Shown here one piece after another: positions 56,952 to 64,000 of a stretch of 64,000 nt of DNA. The stretch covers positions 1 through 64,000 of the forward strand of contig JAAFJA010000017.1 in assembly GCA_013298765.1 (NCBI GenBank), read 5' to 3'. Source of the stretch: Betaproteobacteria bacterium (GTDB taxonomy: Bacteria > Pseudomonadota > Gammaproteobacteria > Burkholderiales > Casimicrobiaceae). Made by a program: the position numbers and the translations under genes. The number at the start of each line of letters is the position of its first letter. The first letter of the stretch is position 1. The notes under the pieces were generated by a model. That model was not told where the DNA came from and did not search any database. It saw nothing but the letters and a program-made list of their open reading frames with translations.

Positions 56952-58139
56952 ATGATCGAAGACCATGGCTCATCCACCCCGCTGAACGTGGTGGGATTGT
57001 TCGCGGGGATCGGAGGCATCGAGCTCGGGCTCCACGCCTCGGGGCATCGAAGCGTCCTCCTCTGCGATATCGACCCTGCGGCGTGCAAAGTGCTGCAGCA
57101 TCACTTCCCCAATGTAGCGTTGCACAACGATGTGAAGACGCTCGAACGGCTGCCGAAGACCGACCTGCTCGTGGCTGGTTTCCCTTGCCAAGATCTGAGC
57201 CAAGCCGGTCGTACCGCAGGCATCGGAGGCAGCCGCTCCGGACTCGTCAGCCACGTCTTTCGGCTCATGGAGTCGAGCGATCCGAAGTGGGTCATGCTCG
57301 AAAACGTGCCGTTCATGCTGCAGCTCGATCGTGGCGAAGCCATGCGCTACCTCACGAGAGAGCTGAACCGTCTCGGGTATCGATGGGCGTACCGGGTGGT
57401 CGACTCGCGCGCGTTCGGGCTTCCGCAGAGACGACAGCGTGTCATCCTGCTCGCTTCGAAGACGGAGGACCCGAGGACCGTTCTCTTCGCCGATGAGGCT
57501 GGGGAGCCGTTGGATCCCCCCGATCCAATGGCGTACGGATTCTACTGGACGGAGGGAGTCACCGGGCTCGGCTGGGCTGCGGAAGCTGTCCCGACGATCA
57601 AGGGAGGCTCGACCGTCGGCATCCCTTCGCCGCCTGCGATCTGGTTTGTCGACACCAACGAGATCGCCACGCCCGACATTCGAGATGCCGAACGGATGCA
57701 GGGCTTTCCGGAGGACTGGACAGCGTGCGCCGTCGTTGACGCGAGCAAGAAGAACACCCCGCGCTGGAAGCTCGTGGGCAACGCCGTGAGCGTTCCGCTC
57801 GCGCGCTGGGCTGGCGAGAGGCTTCGCAATCCAGGCGCGTACGACGGATCCGATGATCTTCCCATCATCAACAATTCTCCTTGGCCAATTGCTGCATGGG
57901 GGGGGCAAGACGACATCGTCCGATCGGCCGCGCACATCACGAAGTGGCCTCGAAATTCCTCGCGAGAGAGGCTCCGCGAGTTCCTTCATCACCCCGTGAA
58001 TCCGCTCTCCGAGCGAGCCACCAACGGTTTTCTGCTGCGCACGCAGCGCGGCCGTCTGCGCTTCGATCCTCGCTTCATCGAGGCCGTCCGCAACCACTTG
58101 GAATCGATGAAGAGGCTCCACTCGCCACGGCGCACCTGA
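56952..58139 (+). CDS. DNA (cytosine-5) methyltransferase
   Basis: 395 residues from ATG 56952. Motifs: FAGIGGIELGLH (I, AdoMet), DLLVAGFPCQDLSQAG (IV, catalytic PCQ), MLENVPFM (VI, ENV), FGLPQRRQRVILL (VIII), and WKLVGNAVSVPLARW (IX-X). The target recognition domain lies between VIII and IX (about residues 185-245). It transfers methyl groups from AdoMet to C5 of cytosine. No cognate restriction enzyme is visible, so it is an orphan or self-protection methylase, common on phages and plasmids. Confidence 0.93.
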   Translation: MIEDHGSSTPLNVVGLFAGIGGIELGLHASGHRSVLLCDIDPAACKVLQHHFPNVALHNDVKTLERLPKTDLLVAGFPCQDLSQAGRTAGIGGSRSGLVSHVFRLMESSDPKWVMLENVPFMLQLDRGEAMRYLTRELNRLGYRWAYRVVDSRAFGLPQRRQRVILLASKTEDPRTVLFADEAGEPLDPPDPMAYGFYWTEGVTGLGWAAEAVPTIKGGSTVGIPSPPAIWFVDTNEIATPDIRDAERMQGFPEDWTACAVVDASKKNTPRWKLVGNAVSVPLARWAGERLRNPGAYDGSDDLPIINNSPWPIAAWGGQDDIVRSAAHITKWPRNSSRERLREFLHHPVNPLSERATNGFLLRTQRGRLRFDPRFIEAVRNHLESMKRLHSPRRT

Positions 58140-58161
58140 CGCACAGAAGAACGAGGTCACC

Positions 58162-59100
58162 ATGACACCCAACGGCATCCAACAACTAGAGCGACTTCGG
58201 TCCGCCGTTGACAGGGCGATCGGATCGCTCTCCTCTGAGCAGCAGCAGAACTGGTCGGAGATTCATCCACACCACATCACCTCGGGAACGGCGGAGATCT
58301 GGCAGTGGACGCCAGAGCAGTCGCAGGCCATCGCCTACGCGGTTCGCGACTTCGTCCTCAGCTCGCCATCACCGAGCGATGCTCTTCATGCCTTGCGCTA
58401 CTGGTCCTCGAGAGCGGCGGCGACGGTGGCGCTCTTCGTCGCTCGGGACGCATACAGCCGCGCCATCGGCCTCCCGTGGAGGGGAGATGTCTCGATCCCT
58501 GGATCCAGGATCCTCTCGTCTGCCGAGGAGTGCCTCTCTGGAGACATCTCATCGGAGCAGCTGTTCAACATCTGGAACTGGGACGTTGAGGATGCCACCT
58601 TCCGATCTTACGACAGCCGATCGTACGCAGAGAGGCTCGAGAAGAGGACGAGGGCCGTCGACATGGTGACCTCGGCAGCGTTCCTCTGTTGTGCGAAGAA
58701 AGCCACCGGGTCGATCGATTCACGCATCGAGGATGAGCTGAACAAATTCTTGCGGAGATTCCAGATGGAAGGAGACGCAGCGACGCAGCTCGAAGCGATC
58801 GGGAACGCCATCTTCCCAGCCTTGGCACACGCTGCAGAAGCCCTATCGAGGCGCCTCCTGACTGTCGCAGACAACGCCTTGGTCGGCCGGAGAAAGACCA
58901 CCATCTACGTCAGTCCGGACCCGTACATCGTTGGGTCCTTCTGCTACCGATGCGAGCGAGAGGGATGCCTCCCCATGACGAGGGGACCGGCTGATTCGGT
59001 CGAGATCGCAAGGATGACGGGCGAGTCGATGCTTCTTGGACTGCAGGATCAGGCTCGGTTCGATGAGTCTGGATCGCATCCGCCATTGCCACCGAAGTGA
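58162..59100 (+). CDS. Class B helical paralogue with long C-terminal extension
   Basis: 312 residues, longest of class B. QQQNWSEIHPHH, QWTPEQSQAIAYAVRDFVLS, YWSSRAAATVALFVARDAY, LSSAEECLSGDISSEQ. After the usual end it continues about 80 residues, including a CYRCEREGC Cys cluster near residue 265 that could bind zinc. It follows Dcm by 22 bases in the same direction and heads a three-copy class B block. Confidence 0.7.
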   Translation: MTPNGIQQLERLRSAVDRAIGSLSSEQQQNWSEIHPHHITSGTAEIWQWTPEQSQAIAYAVRDFVLSSPSPSDALHALRYWSSRAAATVALFVARDAYSRAIGLPWRGDVSIPGSRILSSAEECLSGDISSEQLFNIWNWDVEDATFRSYDSRSYAERLEKRTRAVDMVTSAAFLCCAKKATGSIDSRIEDELNKFLRRFQMEGDAATQLEAIGNAIFPALAHAAEALSRRLLTVADNALVGRRKTTIYVSPDPYIVGSFCYRCEREGCLPMTRGPADSVEIARMTGESMLLGLQDQARFDESGSHPPLPPK

Positions 59101-59104
59101 TCCA

Positions 59105-59953
59105 ATGACAAAGACCAAGGACATCCCTCCGAAGCCAGAGTCCTACATCCTTCATGCGATCGTGTTCGAGAAGGATCTCGAGCGCAGTACGTGCTGTGTT
59201 TTCGAGCCGAAGCTAGGGAAACGGTGGCGCTTTCACAGCGCCAGCATTCACAGCGACTACCCTGGTCAGCACTTCGACGTCGGAACAGTGGTGAACGTCT
59301 TCTGCCGCGACGACGGCGACGGGCCAGACAATCCGTATACGATCTTCATCCAACCCACGGCGCATTCGAAGCCGATCGTCGAGACCACCGTCCTCGCGAA
59401 GATCGCTCTCTCGGGTCGAGAAGAGCTCGCGGAGTGGCTCGAGATGCGATCGGAGCCAGAAGACCATCGCTTCTTGGGTCCGCGCGGAGAGGTTGACGGA
59501 TGCTGGAGCATTCGACGATGGACATCGTCACAGCGCGAAGCCGTAAGGATCGCGCTCTTCGAGATGATCATGCGTGGATGGTCCATCGAGCAGTCGTGGA
59601 AGAACCTGCTCGGGTGGTCGAGGGGGCTCGGCGTTTGGGGAGCATGCCAAGCAGCAGGGGCGATGCTCAACGGAGCCAAAGGTGATGTCCGAAGGGAAGA
59701 GGCCATGTTGAGCCTCTGCGAGGGGTGGGTCAGAGGCACAGTATCAACAGAGGAAGCGCAATCGGCATTCGGCTCCAACCGCTCGGCGGCTGTCGCCATC
59801 TCAGCCATGCTGAGCAGTGCGGCACCAGGACCAGGCGTTCACACGCTCGTCTCGATGTGGAATGAAACGCAGTCCCCCGAGGACCTTCGTCTGATCTTGG
59901 CCGAGTCGATCTCGACTGGCCTCGACGCTCTCGAAGAGAGGTTTCGCCTGTGA
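59105..59953 (+). CDS. Class B paralogue with N-terminal beta domain
   Basis: 282 residues from ATG 59105. Residues 1-95 are an extra beta-rich domain (YILHAIVFEKDLERSTCCVF, GQHFDVGTVVNVFCRDDGDG) not seen in other copies. Then class B: EELAEWLEMRSE, RWTSSQREAVRIALFEMIM, GWSRGLGVWGACQAAGAML, MLSLCEGWVRGTVSTEEAQ. The next copy overlaps by GTGA. The fusion shows the helical core is used as a module. Confidence 0.75.
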   Translation: MTKTKDIPPKPESYILHAIVFEKDLERSTCCVFEPKLGKRWRFHSASIHSDYPGQHFDVGTVVNVFCRDDGDGPDNPYTIFIQPTAHSKPIVETTVLAKIALSGREELAEWLEMRSEPEDHRFLGPRGEVDGCWSIRRWTSSQREAVRIALFEMIMRGWSIEQSWKNLLGWSRGLGVWGACQAAGAMLNGAKGDVRREEAMLSLCEGWVRGTVSTEEAQSAFGSNRSAAVAISAMLSSAAPGPGVHTLVSMWNETQSPEDLRLILAESISTGLDALEERFRL

Positions 59954-60627
59954 CAGAGGTCGCGTACGTCGTCTTCTCAGCGATCGCGCAGCTCGAGCGC
60001 GAAGAGATCTCGGAGTGGCTAGAGATACACGAACAACAGCCTGCAGACGGGTGCTCTACGATCGCCATGTGGACCCCTTCGCATCGAGAGGCTGTCGCTG
60101 CCGCTCTGAAAGGATTCGCGATGTCCCAATGCGATCCGCTCGAAGCGTTGACGTCCTTCGGCCGATGGTCGCACCGACTGGCGGTCTATCTTTGCTGCGC
60201 CAGCGCGAGGCTCGCGATATCCGTCGTCTCGAGCAAAAAAGAGGCAGACGCGGATCCGATCGTGTCGAAGATGTCTGCCAGAGCTCTCGACGCCGTCTCA
60301 TCGGCCGAACGCTGGGTTCGCGGCGCAGAGAGCTACGTCGACGTCAACAGACGGATCCTCGCGATCGGCTCTGGTTCGGCCTCCATCAGCGGCGAGCCCG
60401 CGCGCGCGTACGATGCCGTCGAGTCCGCGAGGATGGCTTCTCGGTCCATCGCCAAGCGACTGTGGAGATGGTCCTCCGTGACCTTCGCCGCTTGGGCCAT
60501 CGCGGATGGTGATCTCTGGCCAGAGGCAATGGTCTCGGCGAAGCTGAGGCTCTGCCGCTGCTTTGCCGACTCCGTCTCCGATGCCCTGGACGCAGCGGAA
60601 CAAGGATTCTCAGCGGCCGCGTGCTGA
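59950..60627 (+). CDS. Class B helical paralogue
   Basis: 225 residues from GTG 59950 (GTGA overlap). REEISEWLEIHEQ, MWTPSHREAVAAALKGFAM, RWSHRLAVYLCCASARLAI, AVSSAERWVRGAESYVD, and a C-terminus AAEQGFSAAAC like that of 47324-48025 (AVEKGFSKRCGS). The variable region is Ala/Ser-rich. It is separated by 70 bases from the next, unrelated gene. Function unknown. Confidence 0.78.
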   Translation: MTEVAYVVFSAIAQLEREEISEWLEIHEQQPADGCSTIAMWTPSHREAVAAALKGFAMSQCDPLEALTSFGRWSHRLAVYLCCASARLAISVVSSKKEADADPIVSKMSARALDAVSSAERWVRGAESYVDVNRRILAIGSGSASISGEPARAYDAVESARMASRSIAKRLWRWSSVTFAAWAIADGDLWPEAMVSAKLRLCRCFADSVSDALDAAEQGFSAAAC

Positions 60628-60697
60628 CTTCGGCCGTCTCCAATCGTGGCTGACAAACGGTTCAGAAACAACTCAAACACAGACAGAAGAGCAATCG

Positions 60698-61243
60698 ATG
60701 AACATCTCTCTGCGATGGAAGAATGTCGAGCAGTTTACAGACAGCTCGCTGGTGATGGTCTCTCGCTACGGAGGGTGGGACGTCTCGATCCTCGACCTCT
60801 TCAAGAACAAAGAGGAAGCAAACGGCCGCCATCAGTACGTCGTCGAGATCTCCCGCGCGATCCGTCGCGGCGAGTTCAACGAAGGAGAACGGAAGGACTT
60901 CGCCCTGCGCGTCAGTCGTCCCGTCCCTCACGGCACCCGAGAGGACGCCCAAGCGCTCGCCGAGCGACTCCTCGGGTACGTCATCGACGAGCTCTCGCCG
61001 CCCGCCGTCGAGCCAGAACCACTGGATTGGCAAGAGTTCGAGGAGAACCTCTACATCGCCATCCGCGATGGCTGGATGTACTGCCTGGAGAAGAAGCCGT
61101 CCTCCGTGCTCCTCACCGTGAAGATGGACACTCCTTCCCGCTCCGATCGACGCAGATTGGAGTCCGTCTTTGTCTTCCCATCCGCGGAGGCCGCCAAGCT
61201 CGAGGCGACCGAGCTCTCTCGCTTCCTGCGCGGCTCTCGCTGA
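60698..61243 (+). CDS. Hypothetical protein
   Basis: 181 residues from ATG 60698, behind AGAAGAGC. MNISLRWKNVEQFTDSSLVM, IRRGEFNEGERKDFALRVS, LAERLLGYVIDELSPPAVEP and VFVFPSAEAAKLEATELSRF. Mixed fold, acidic linker near residue 100. It ends 27 bases from the convergent class A gene. No family recognised. Confidence 0.6.
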   Translation: MNISLRWKNVEQFTDSSLVMVSRYGGWDVSILDLFKNKEEANGRHQYVVEISRAIRRGEFNEGERKDFALRVSRPVPHGTREDAQALAERLLGYVIDELSPPAVEPEPLDWQEFEENLYIAIRDGWMYCLEKKPSSVLLTVKMDTPSRSDRRRLESVFVFPSAEAAKLEATELSRFLRGSR

Positions 61244-61270
61244 GCCTCCGCCCGAGACACCCGTCCTGCA

Positions 61271-62209
61271 TCAGCGTCGTTTGGACTCAACGTCTCCGTC
61301 AGGAATCACGGGGTAGGACAGGCATGCTTTGGAGATGGCCGCGACAACCCGGCGGTCCGCCTCTTTCTTCATCCACTCAGGAGTATTGTAGTCGTACACC
61401 TGGCCACGACGCTCAATGTCCATCTCGCGGGCATCGATGAACCGGGCCATGGAAAGAGTCGCGATCGACGCGAGAGACCGGAGCTCGAGGTCCTTCCATC
61501 GGTTCTTGCTGGGCTTGTCGTCGTATACCGACGCCGCAACGCAAACCATGACAGCGCAACTAGCGGCGGACATGATTGCGTTTTTAGCGGCTTGCATGCC
61601 GCTCTTCGAGAAGAACGCGGCCCCGTATCCTGCCTCTGATCCGAACGCATACGATGCGGCACCTTCGGATGTGCAAGAGTATGTCTGTAGATACGTTTCG
61701 TAGCACTCTGTGCCAGAAGCCTTGCCGACGACCCAGCGCTCTGCTGTCTCGATCGCCCGCCACGGCTTGGTCATGATTTTCGGCAGCGCAGAGACAACCT
61801 CTCTCGCGAGCTGACAGCCGATCCAAACCCCAAGCCTGCGGTCGTATCGCTCGATCGCGTTGAGCGGATCGCCTGGACAACGGAGACTGCTCATCGTCCA
61901 TGCCGAGATCGTCTCGAGCGCCCCGACGAAGGCGAGACGCCCTGTGTGCGCGAAGTCTTCCAGCCGGTACCGGATGCTCCGCGCGGCGCGATCCTCGATC
62001 CCCTCTCCGCCGAAGGCGGGACGCCCTGGGCGCTCGGAGTCTCCGAGCTGGTACTGGATGCTCCGCGCGGCGCGATCCTCGATCACGTCTGCAACCTCAT
62101 GGGGGTCGACCGCGAGTGCGAACAGAAGCTCTTCGAGCTCGGGGGGCCTGTCGCCCACGACCGCTTCGTACGAGCGCTGAGGAACGCGCGAGAACGTGCA
62201 GTGCATCAT
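61271..62209 (-). CDS. Class A helical paralogue with internal duplication
   Basis: 312 residues from ATG 62209 (MMHCTFSRVPQRSYEAVVG). LAVDPHEVADVIEDRAARSI, then a 28-residue unit beginning IEDRAARSI repeated twice, TGRLAFVGALETISAWTM, YDRRLGVWIGCQLAREVV, AIETAERWVVGKASGTEC, and tail ISKACLSYPVIPDGDVESKRR. The DNA repeat (period 84) keeps the frame and enlarges the N-terminal domain. The start overlaps the stop of a paralogue remnant. Confidence 0.8.
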   Translation of the reverse strand: MMHCTFSRVPQRSYEAVVGDRPPELEELLFALAVDPHEVADVIEDRAARSIQYQLGDSERPGRPAFGGEGIEDRAARSIRYRLEDFAHTGRLAFVGALETISAWTMSSLRCPGDPLNAIERYDRRLGVWIGCQLAREVVSALPKIMTKPWRAIETAERWVVGKASGTECYETYLQTYSCTSEGAASYAFGSEAGYGAAFFSKSGMQAAKNAIMSAASCAVMVCVAASVYDDKPSKNRWKDLELRSLASIATLSMARFIDAREMDIERRGQVYDYNTPEWMKKEADRRVVAAISKACLSYPVIPDGDVESKRR

Positions 62210-62275
62210 CACGCGACGACCGGATAGGACAGCGGGGCCCGAGAGACAACATTGCAGAGACGATTGCGAACGGCG
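62209..62275 (-). pseudogene. C-terminal remnant of a class A paralogue
   Basis: The minus-strand frame ending in TGA at 62209 reads RLCNVVSRAPLSYPVVA, matching the class A tail RLREVVADACLSYPVLP. No start or conserved core is seen upstream, so the body of the gene is lost. Its stop overlaps the next ATG (TGATG), the usual array junction. The remnant shows that an array once extended to the right. Confidence 0.6.
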
Positions 62276-62499
62276 CGCCCCCGCGATCGAGGACTCGAGA
62301 GCGAGCCCCGCGAGCTTCGGCCTGGGCTCGCACTCTACCCCACGGGCAAACCCCGTGGCCGAGCGCTTCGGAGCACCCTTGCACGCGCCGCGCATCGTCG
62401 GTGCGCACCGCACCCTCCCCTCGCGTCGCAGCGACGCGCGCGGCCCGTCGCGGCGCCCCGCGAGGCTCTGGACTCAGCCATGCTTTTGGGTACATCGTA

Positions 62500-62760
62500 C
62501 GTAGTTGTAAGCGTTGTGCTGCTCTAAACTGCATACGCTGCAATGTGCTGCGGAGTGATCCTGTGTCGTGCTTTGTGACTAGTTGTGATGTAGTGTGTCA
62601 GCATGTGGTTCGATGTAGTATGTATTACATTGTACCACATTATACTACATGGCGAAAACACTGGACTTTTTACACCCACATGTAGTTATATGTCGTGTAT
62701 TGTATTCCAAAGTATTACCATATCCGCACTGAATCGGTCAGAGGAAATCCAGGAAAAGCT
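62500..62760. other. AT-rich island with iteron-like repeats
   Basis: The 62210-62850 interval has no convincing gene. Its first half is GC-rich, with a perfect hairpin CCACGGG-caaac-CCCGTGG at 62340-62358. From about 62500 the DNA turns AT-rich. GATGTAGT occurs at 62587 and 62612, CATGTAGT at 62679, and ATGTAGTAT (62613-62621) faces ATACTACAT (62642-62650) as an inverted repeat. An origin, att site or protein-binding region is possible; no replication gene is adjacent. Confidence 0.45.
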
Positions 62761-62780
62761 CGAAATCGACAACTCGGCAC

Positions 62781-62808
62781 TTGCAAGCGGCGACGGATAG
62801 GCTAGATT
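62781..62808 (+). promoter_or_regulatory. Promoter of 62853 gene (repeat unit 1)
   Basis: TTGCAA 62781-62786, 16-base spacer, TAGATT 62803-62808. Shares CTTGCAAGCGGCGA with the second unit at 63315. Confidence 0.5.
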
Positions 62809-62829
62809 GACTGTCGACCGGTGAAGGTC

Positions 62830-62850
62830 CCCCGGCGAGGCTGGGAGAAA
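62830..62850 (+). repeat. 5' leader repeat, copy 1
   Basis: 21 bases identical to 63660-63680 (starting CCCCGGCGAGGCTGGGAGA). Here it ends just before the start codon and supplies the ribosome site GGGAG. It could be a conserved leader element. Confidence 0.8.
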
Positions 62851-62852
62851 GG

Positions 62853-63311
62853 ATGACTATGTCTCTAGACCCTGCGATCCCCGCGGTGGGGCTGTCTGAG
62901 CCGCACGCCATTGCGGCGCGATTTGCTCTGATCGAGGCTGAGCGATTGCGCAATCACGCGATGCGCCTCGATAGCACCGGGCGCCGCGAAGCGGGAAAGC
63001 CCTACTGGCAGGACTTCGCGCAAGCGACGCGCGTGTACCGGCTGCTCGTCGAACGCGAGCAAAGCACTTGGGTGCGGACGGCGCCCGCCGCGCGCTGCGC
63101 GGTTCGCGTTGCGCCGCGGGCGGTCAAGCTGTGTCGCGTTCGCGGGCTCCCCCCGGCGCTGGTGTCTGCCTGCGCTTCGAGGGTGCCCGGGCGCCTTTGG
63201 CCCCCGTGCTGCGAGCACCCCGTCGAGCACACCAGGGCTCGCGCGCAAGCGATCTACGCACAGTGCGCGACCCTGGTGTACGGTGAGAAATCGACGAGCA
63301 GCGACAACTAA
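62853..63311 (+). CDS. Hypothetical protein with GC-rich middle
   Basis: 152 residues from ATG 62853 with GGGAGAAAGG directly upstream. The N-terminal half is helical: PHAIAARFALIEAERLRNHA, WQDFAQATRVYRLLVEREQS. Residues 75-125 are Arg/Ala/Pro-rich with Cys and have the composition of an inserted or low-complexity segment; IYAQCATLVYGE follows at the end. Ends in TAA. Not recognised. Confidence 0.55.
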   Translation: MTMSLDPAIPAVGLSEPHAIAARFALIEAERLRNHAMRLDSTGRREAGKPYWQDFAQATRVYRLLVEREQSTWVRTAPAARCAVRVAPRAVKLCRVRGLPPALVSACASRVPGRLWPPCCEHPVEHTRARAQAIYAQCATLVYGEKSTSSDN

Positions 63312-63315
63312 CCGC

Positions 63316-63344
63316 TTGCAAGCGGCGAATGGTTGCGCTAGAAC
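63316..63344 (+). promoter_or_regulatory. Promoter of 63363 gene (repeat unit 2)
   Basis: TTGCAA 63316-63321, 17-base spacer, TAGAAC 63339-63344, 18 bases before ATG 63363. Confidence 0.55.
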
Positions 63345-63362
63345 GAGAGGACAGAGGTAGCG

Positions 63363-63629
63363 ATGCCGTCAGAATTCATGGTCGACCACGAAGCAATCAA
63401 GAGACTCGCAGAGCGAGCGGCGAACGCCGACGGGCGGGACGAACTCCAGCCGCGCCCGGACTACTGGTTGGATCGTTACGACGGTCTCTTGGGTCTCATT
63501 GGCGCCCGCGGCGCCGTTGACCGCGTGTCTCTCAAGGCCAGAGCAACGGTCAAGGAATTCACAAGGATCTACAACAGGCTCCACAGGGAGTGCGTTGTCC
63601 GCAACCCTTGGTTCGGTGCAGTTGGCTGA
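63363..63629 (+). CDS. Small hypothetical protein
   Basis: 88 residues from ATG 63363. HEAIKRLAERAANADGRDE, YWLDRYDGLLGLIGARGAV and ATVKEFTRIYNRLHRECVVR. A small helical protein without recognised family. It has its own promoter, unlike most genes in the window, which are coupled. Confidence 0.6.
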   Translation: MPSEFMVDHEAIKRLAERAANADGRDELQPRPDYWLDRYDGLLGLIGARGAVDRVSLKARATVKEFTRIYNRLHRECVVRNPWFGAVG

Positions 63630-63637
63630 GCTAGATG
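63608..63637 (+). promoter_or_regulatory. Possible promoter of 63774 gene (repeat unit 3)
   Basis: TTGGTT 63608-63613, 18-base spacer, TAGATG 63632-63637. It overlaps the end of the preceding gene. Confidence 0.4.
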
Positions 63638-63659
63638 GCTGCTCGGAGGACGAGCGGCG

Positions 63660-63680
63660 CCCCGGCGAGGCTGGGAGAAA
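63660..63680 (+). repeat. 5' leader repeat, copy 2
   Basis: Second copy of the 21-base element at 62830-62850. Here it lies about 94 bases before the start codon, so it is not simply the ribosome site. Confidence 0.8.
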
Positions 63681-63773
63681 CCGAGCACCCGCGAAGGTGA
63701 ACCCTTCGACGCAGCGGCCCGAGCGATGATCGTTCGGACCGCGCCGTCGGCGTGTGAGCCAAAGGAGCAGAGC

Positions 63774-64000
63774 ATGAACCTCGAACATTTCCGCCGCTGG
63801 CGCGCGGCGAATCCCGATTCGTCGATGTCCAGGTACCTGTCGTCGCTGGCCAAGCGACCGTCGGGACCTCTCTCGCTCGCAAATCGAGAGCACCAAGAGG
63901 ACGGCGTTCTTTACCGCTTGTCGATCGAGGACGACGACGACGGTGACCCCTCGTACCTTGGATGCTGGACGCGCAACGCAGACTTTCCGCGCACGCTCAA
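63774..64000 (+). CDS. Hypothetical protein, 3' end cut by window edge
   Basis: Starts at ATG 63774, behind AAAGGAGCAG. 75 codons are visible: MNLEHFRRWRAANPDSSMSR, LSLANREHQEDGVLYRLSIE, DDDDGDPSYLGCWTRNADF. The acidic run is followed by an aromatic segment. The gene continues beyond the right edge. Not recognised. Confidence 0.6.
   Translation, partial: MNLEHFRRWRAANPDSSMSRYLSSLAKRPSGPLSLANREHQEDGVLYRLSIEDDDDGDPSYLGCWTRNADFPRTL

Noticed and set aside
62821-62855. Cobalamin-type riboswitch before 62853
   Set aside because: A CCGGCGAGG-like string is present, but the B12-box core and surrounding stems are missing; the repeat at 63660 argues for a different leader element.
1-64000. CRISPR array or rRNA operon
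   Set aside because: No regularly spaced identical 25-40 base repeats and no rRNA-like conserved sequence were found by eye; the repeats seen are gene duplications.

Overview
The window is a GC-rich, gene-dense stretch of bacterial DNA, most likely from a myxobacterium (Myxococcota, Polyangiales/Sandaracinaceae-like), and reads like accessory DNA: a large plasmid, integrated element or prophage-related island. The taxonomic guess rests on the base composition, the lipoprotein at 11955-13745 and the small sigma-region-4-like protein at 3025-3735, whose CPY...HLxxDV plus LTLEEVGxxMGVTxERVRQIE layout I associate with this group. There is no rRNA, ribosomal protein gene or CRISPR array. There is one tRNA gene, and its anticodon is CUA (amber). 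Most genes are hypothetical. Recognisable ones suit a phage or plasmid: two MazG-like pyrophosphohydrolases, a dCMP-deaminase-like protein, a DEDDh 3'-5' exonuclease, a C5 cytosine methyltransferase, a RecA/KaiC-type ATPase, a ParB-N-like protein, one intact and one degenerate tyrosine recombinase, and DUF3850, DUF488 and DUF192 proteins.

Layout. 1-11830: a leftward, tightly packed train of small genes, many joined by 4-base ATGA/GTGA overlaps, holding five helical paralogues (class B), a sigma-like regulator, Cys-rich small proteins and nucleotide-pool enzymes. 11955-13745: a lipoprotein. 13922-14030: amber-suppressor-type tRNA with its own promoter. 14160-18210: glutaredoxin-like, structural and unknown proteins, plus a long inverted repeat. 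18280-21598: a leftward array of eleven short unrecognised ORFs behind its own promoter. 21639-33732: a frameshifted DUF192 gene, more paralogues (class A), a 483-residue unknown, a membrane TIM-barrel-like protein, the degenerate recombinase and small membrane proteins. 33835-40749: ParB-like protein, two more short unknown ORFs, intact integrase, exonuclease and DUF488. 40877-52755: the main paralogue arrays (classes A, B and C). 52734-58139: large unknown proteins, an operator-controlled promoter, a zinc-ribbon protein and Dcm. 58162-62275: class B and A paralogues and a paralogue remnant. 62500-62760: an AT-rich island. 62781-64000: small genes with repeated promoter/5' leader units.

The dominant feature is one expanded family, at least 26 copies in 64 kb. 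Its core, roughly W/YDxRLGxWxACxVARExL...AIETAERWVxGxATxxEC followed by an Ala-rich helical tail, resembles Imm5-like putative immunity proteins. Tandem copies overlap by ATGA, and the junctions between copies are nearly identical in sequence, which points to ongoing duplication or gene conversion. A second theme is expression: many operon-first genes start 5-12 bases after a -10-like hexamer, several with a TTGAC box 17 bases further up, and lack a Shine-Dalgarno, so leaderless mRNAs are predicted. What the paralogue family and the short-ORF array do is not known from the sequence.
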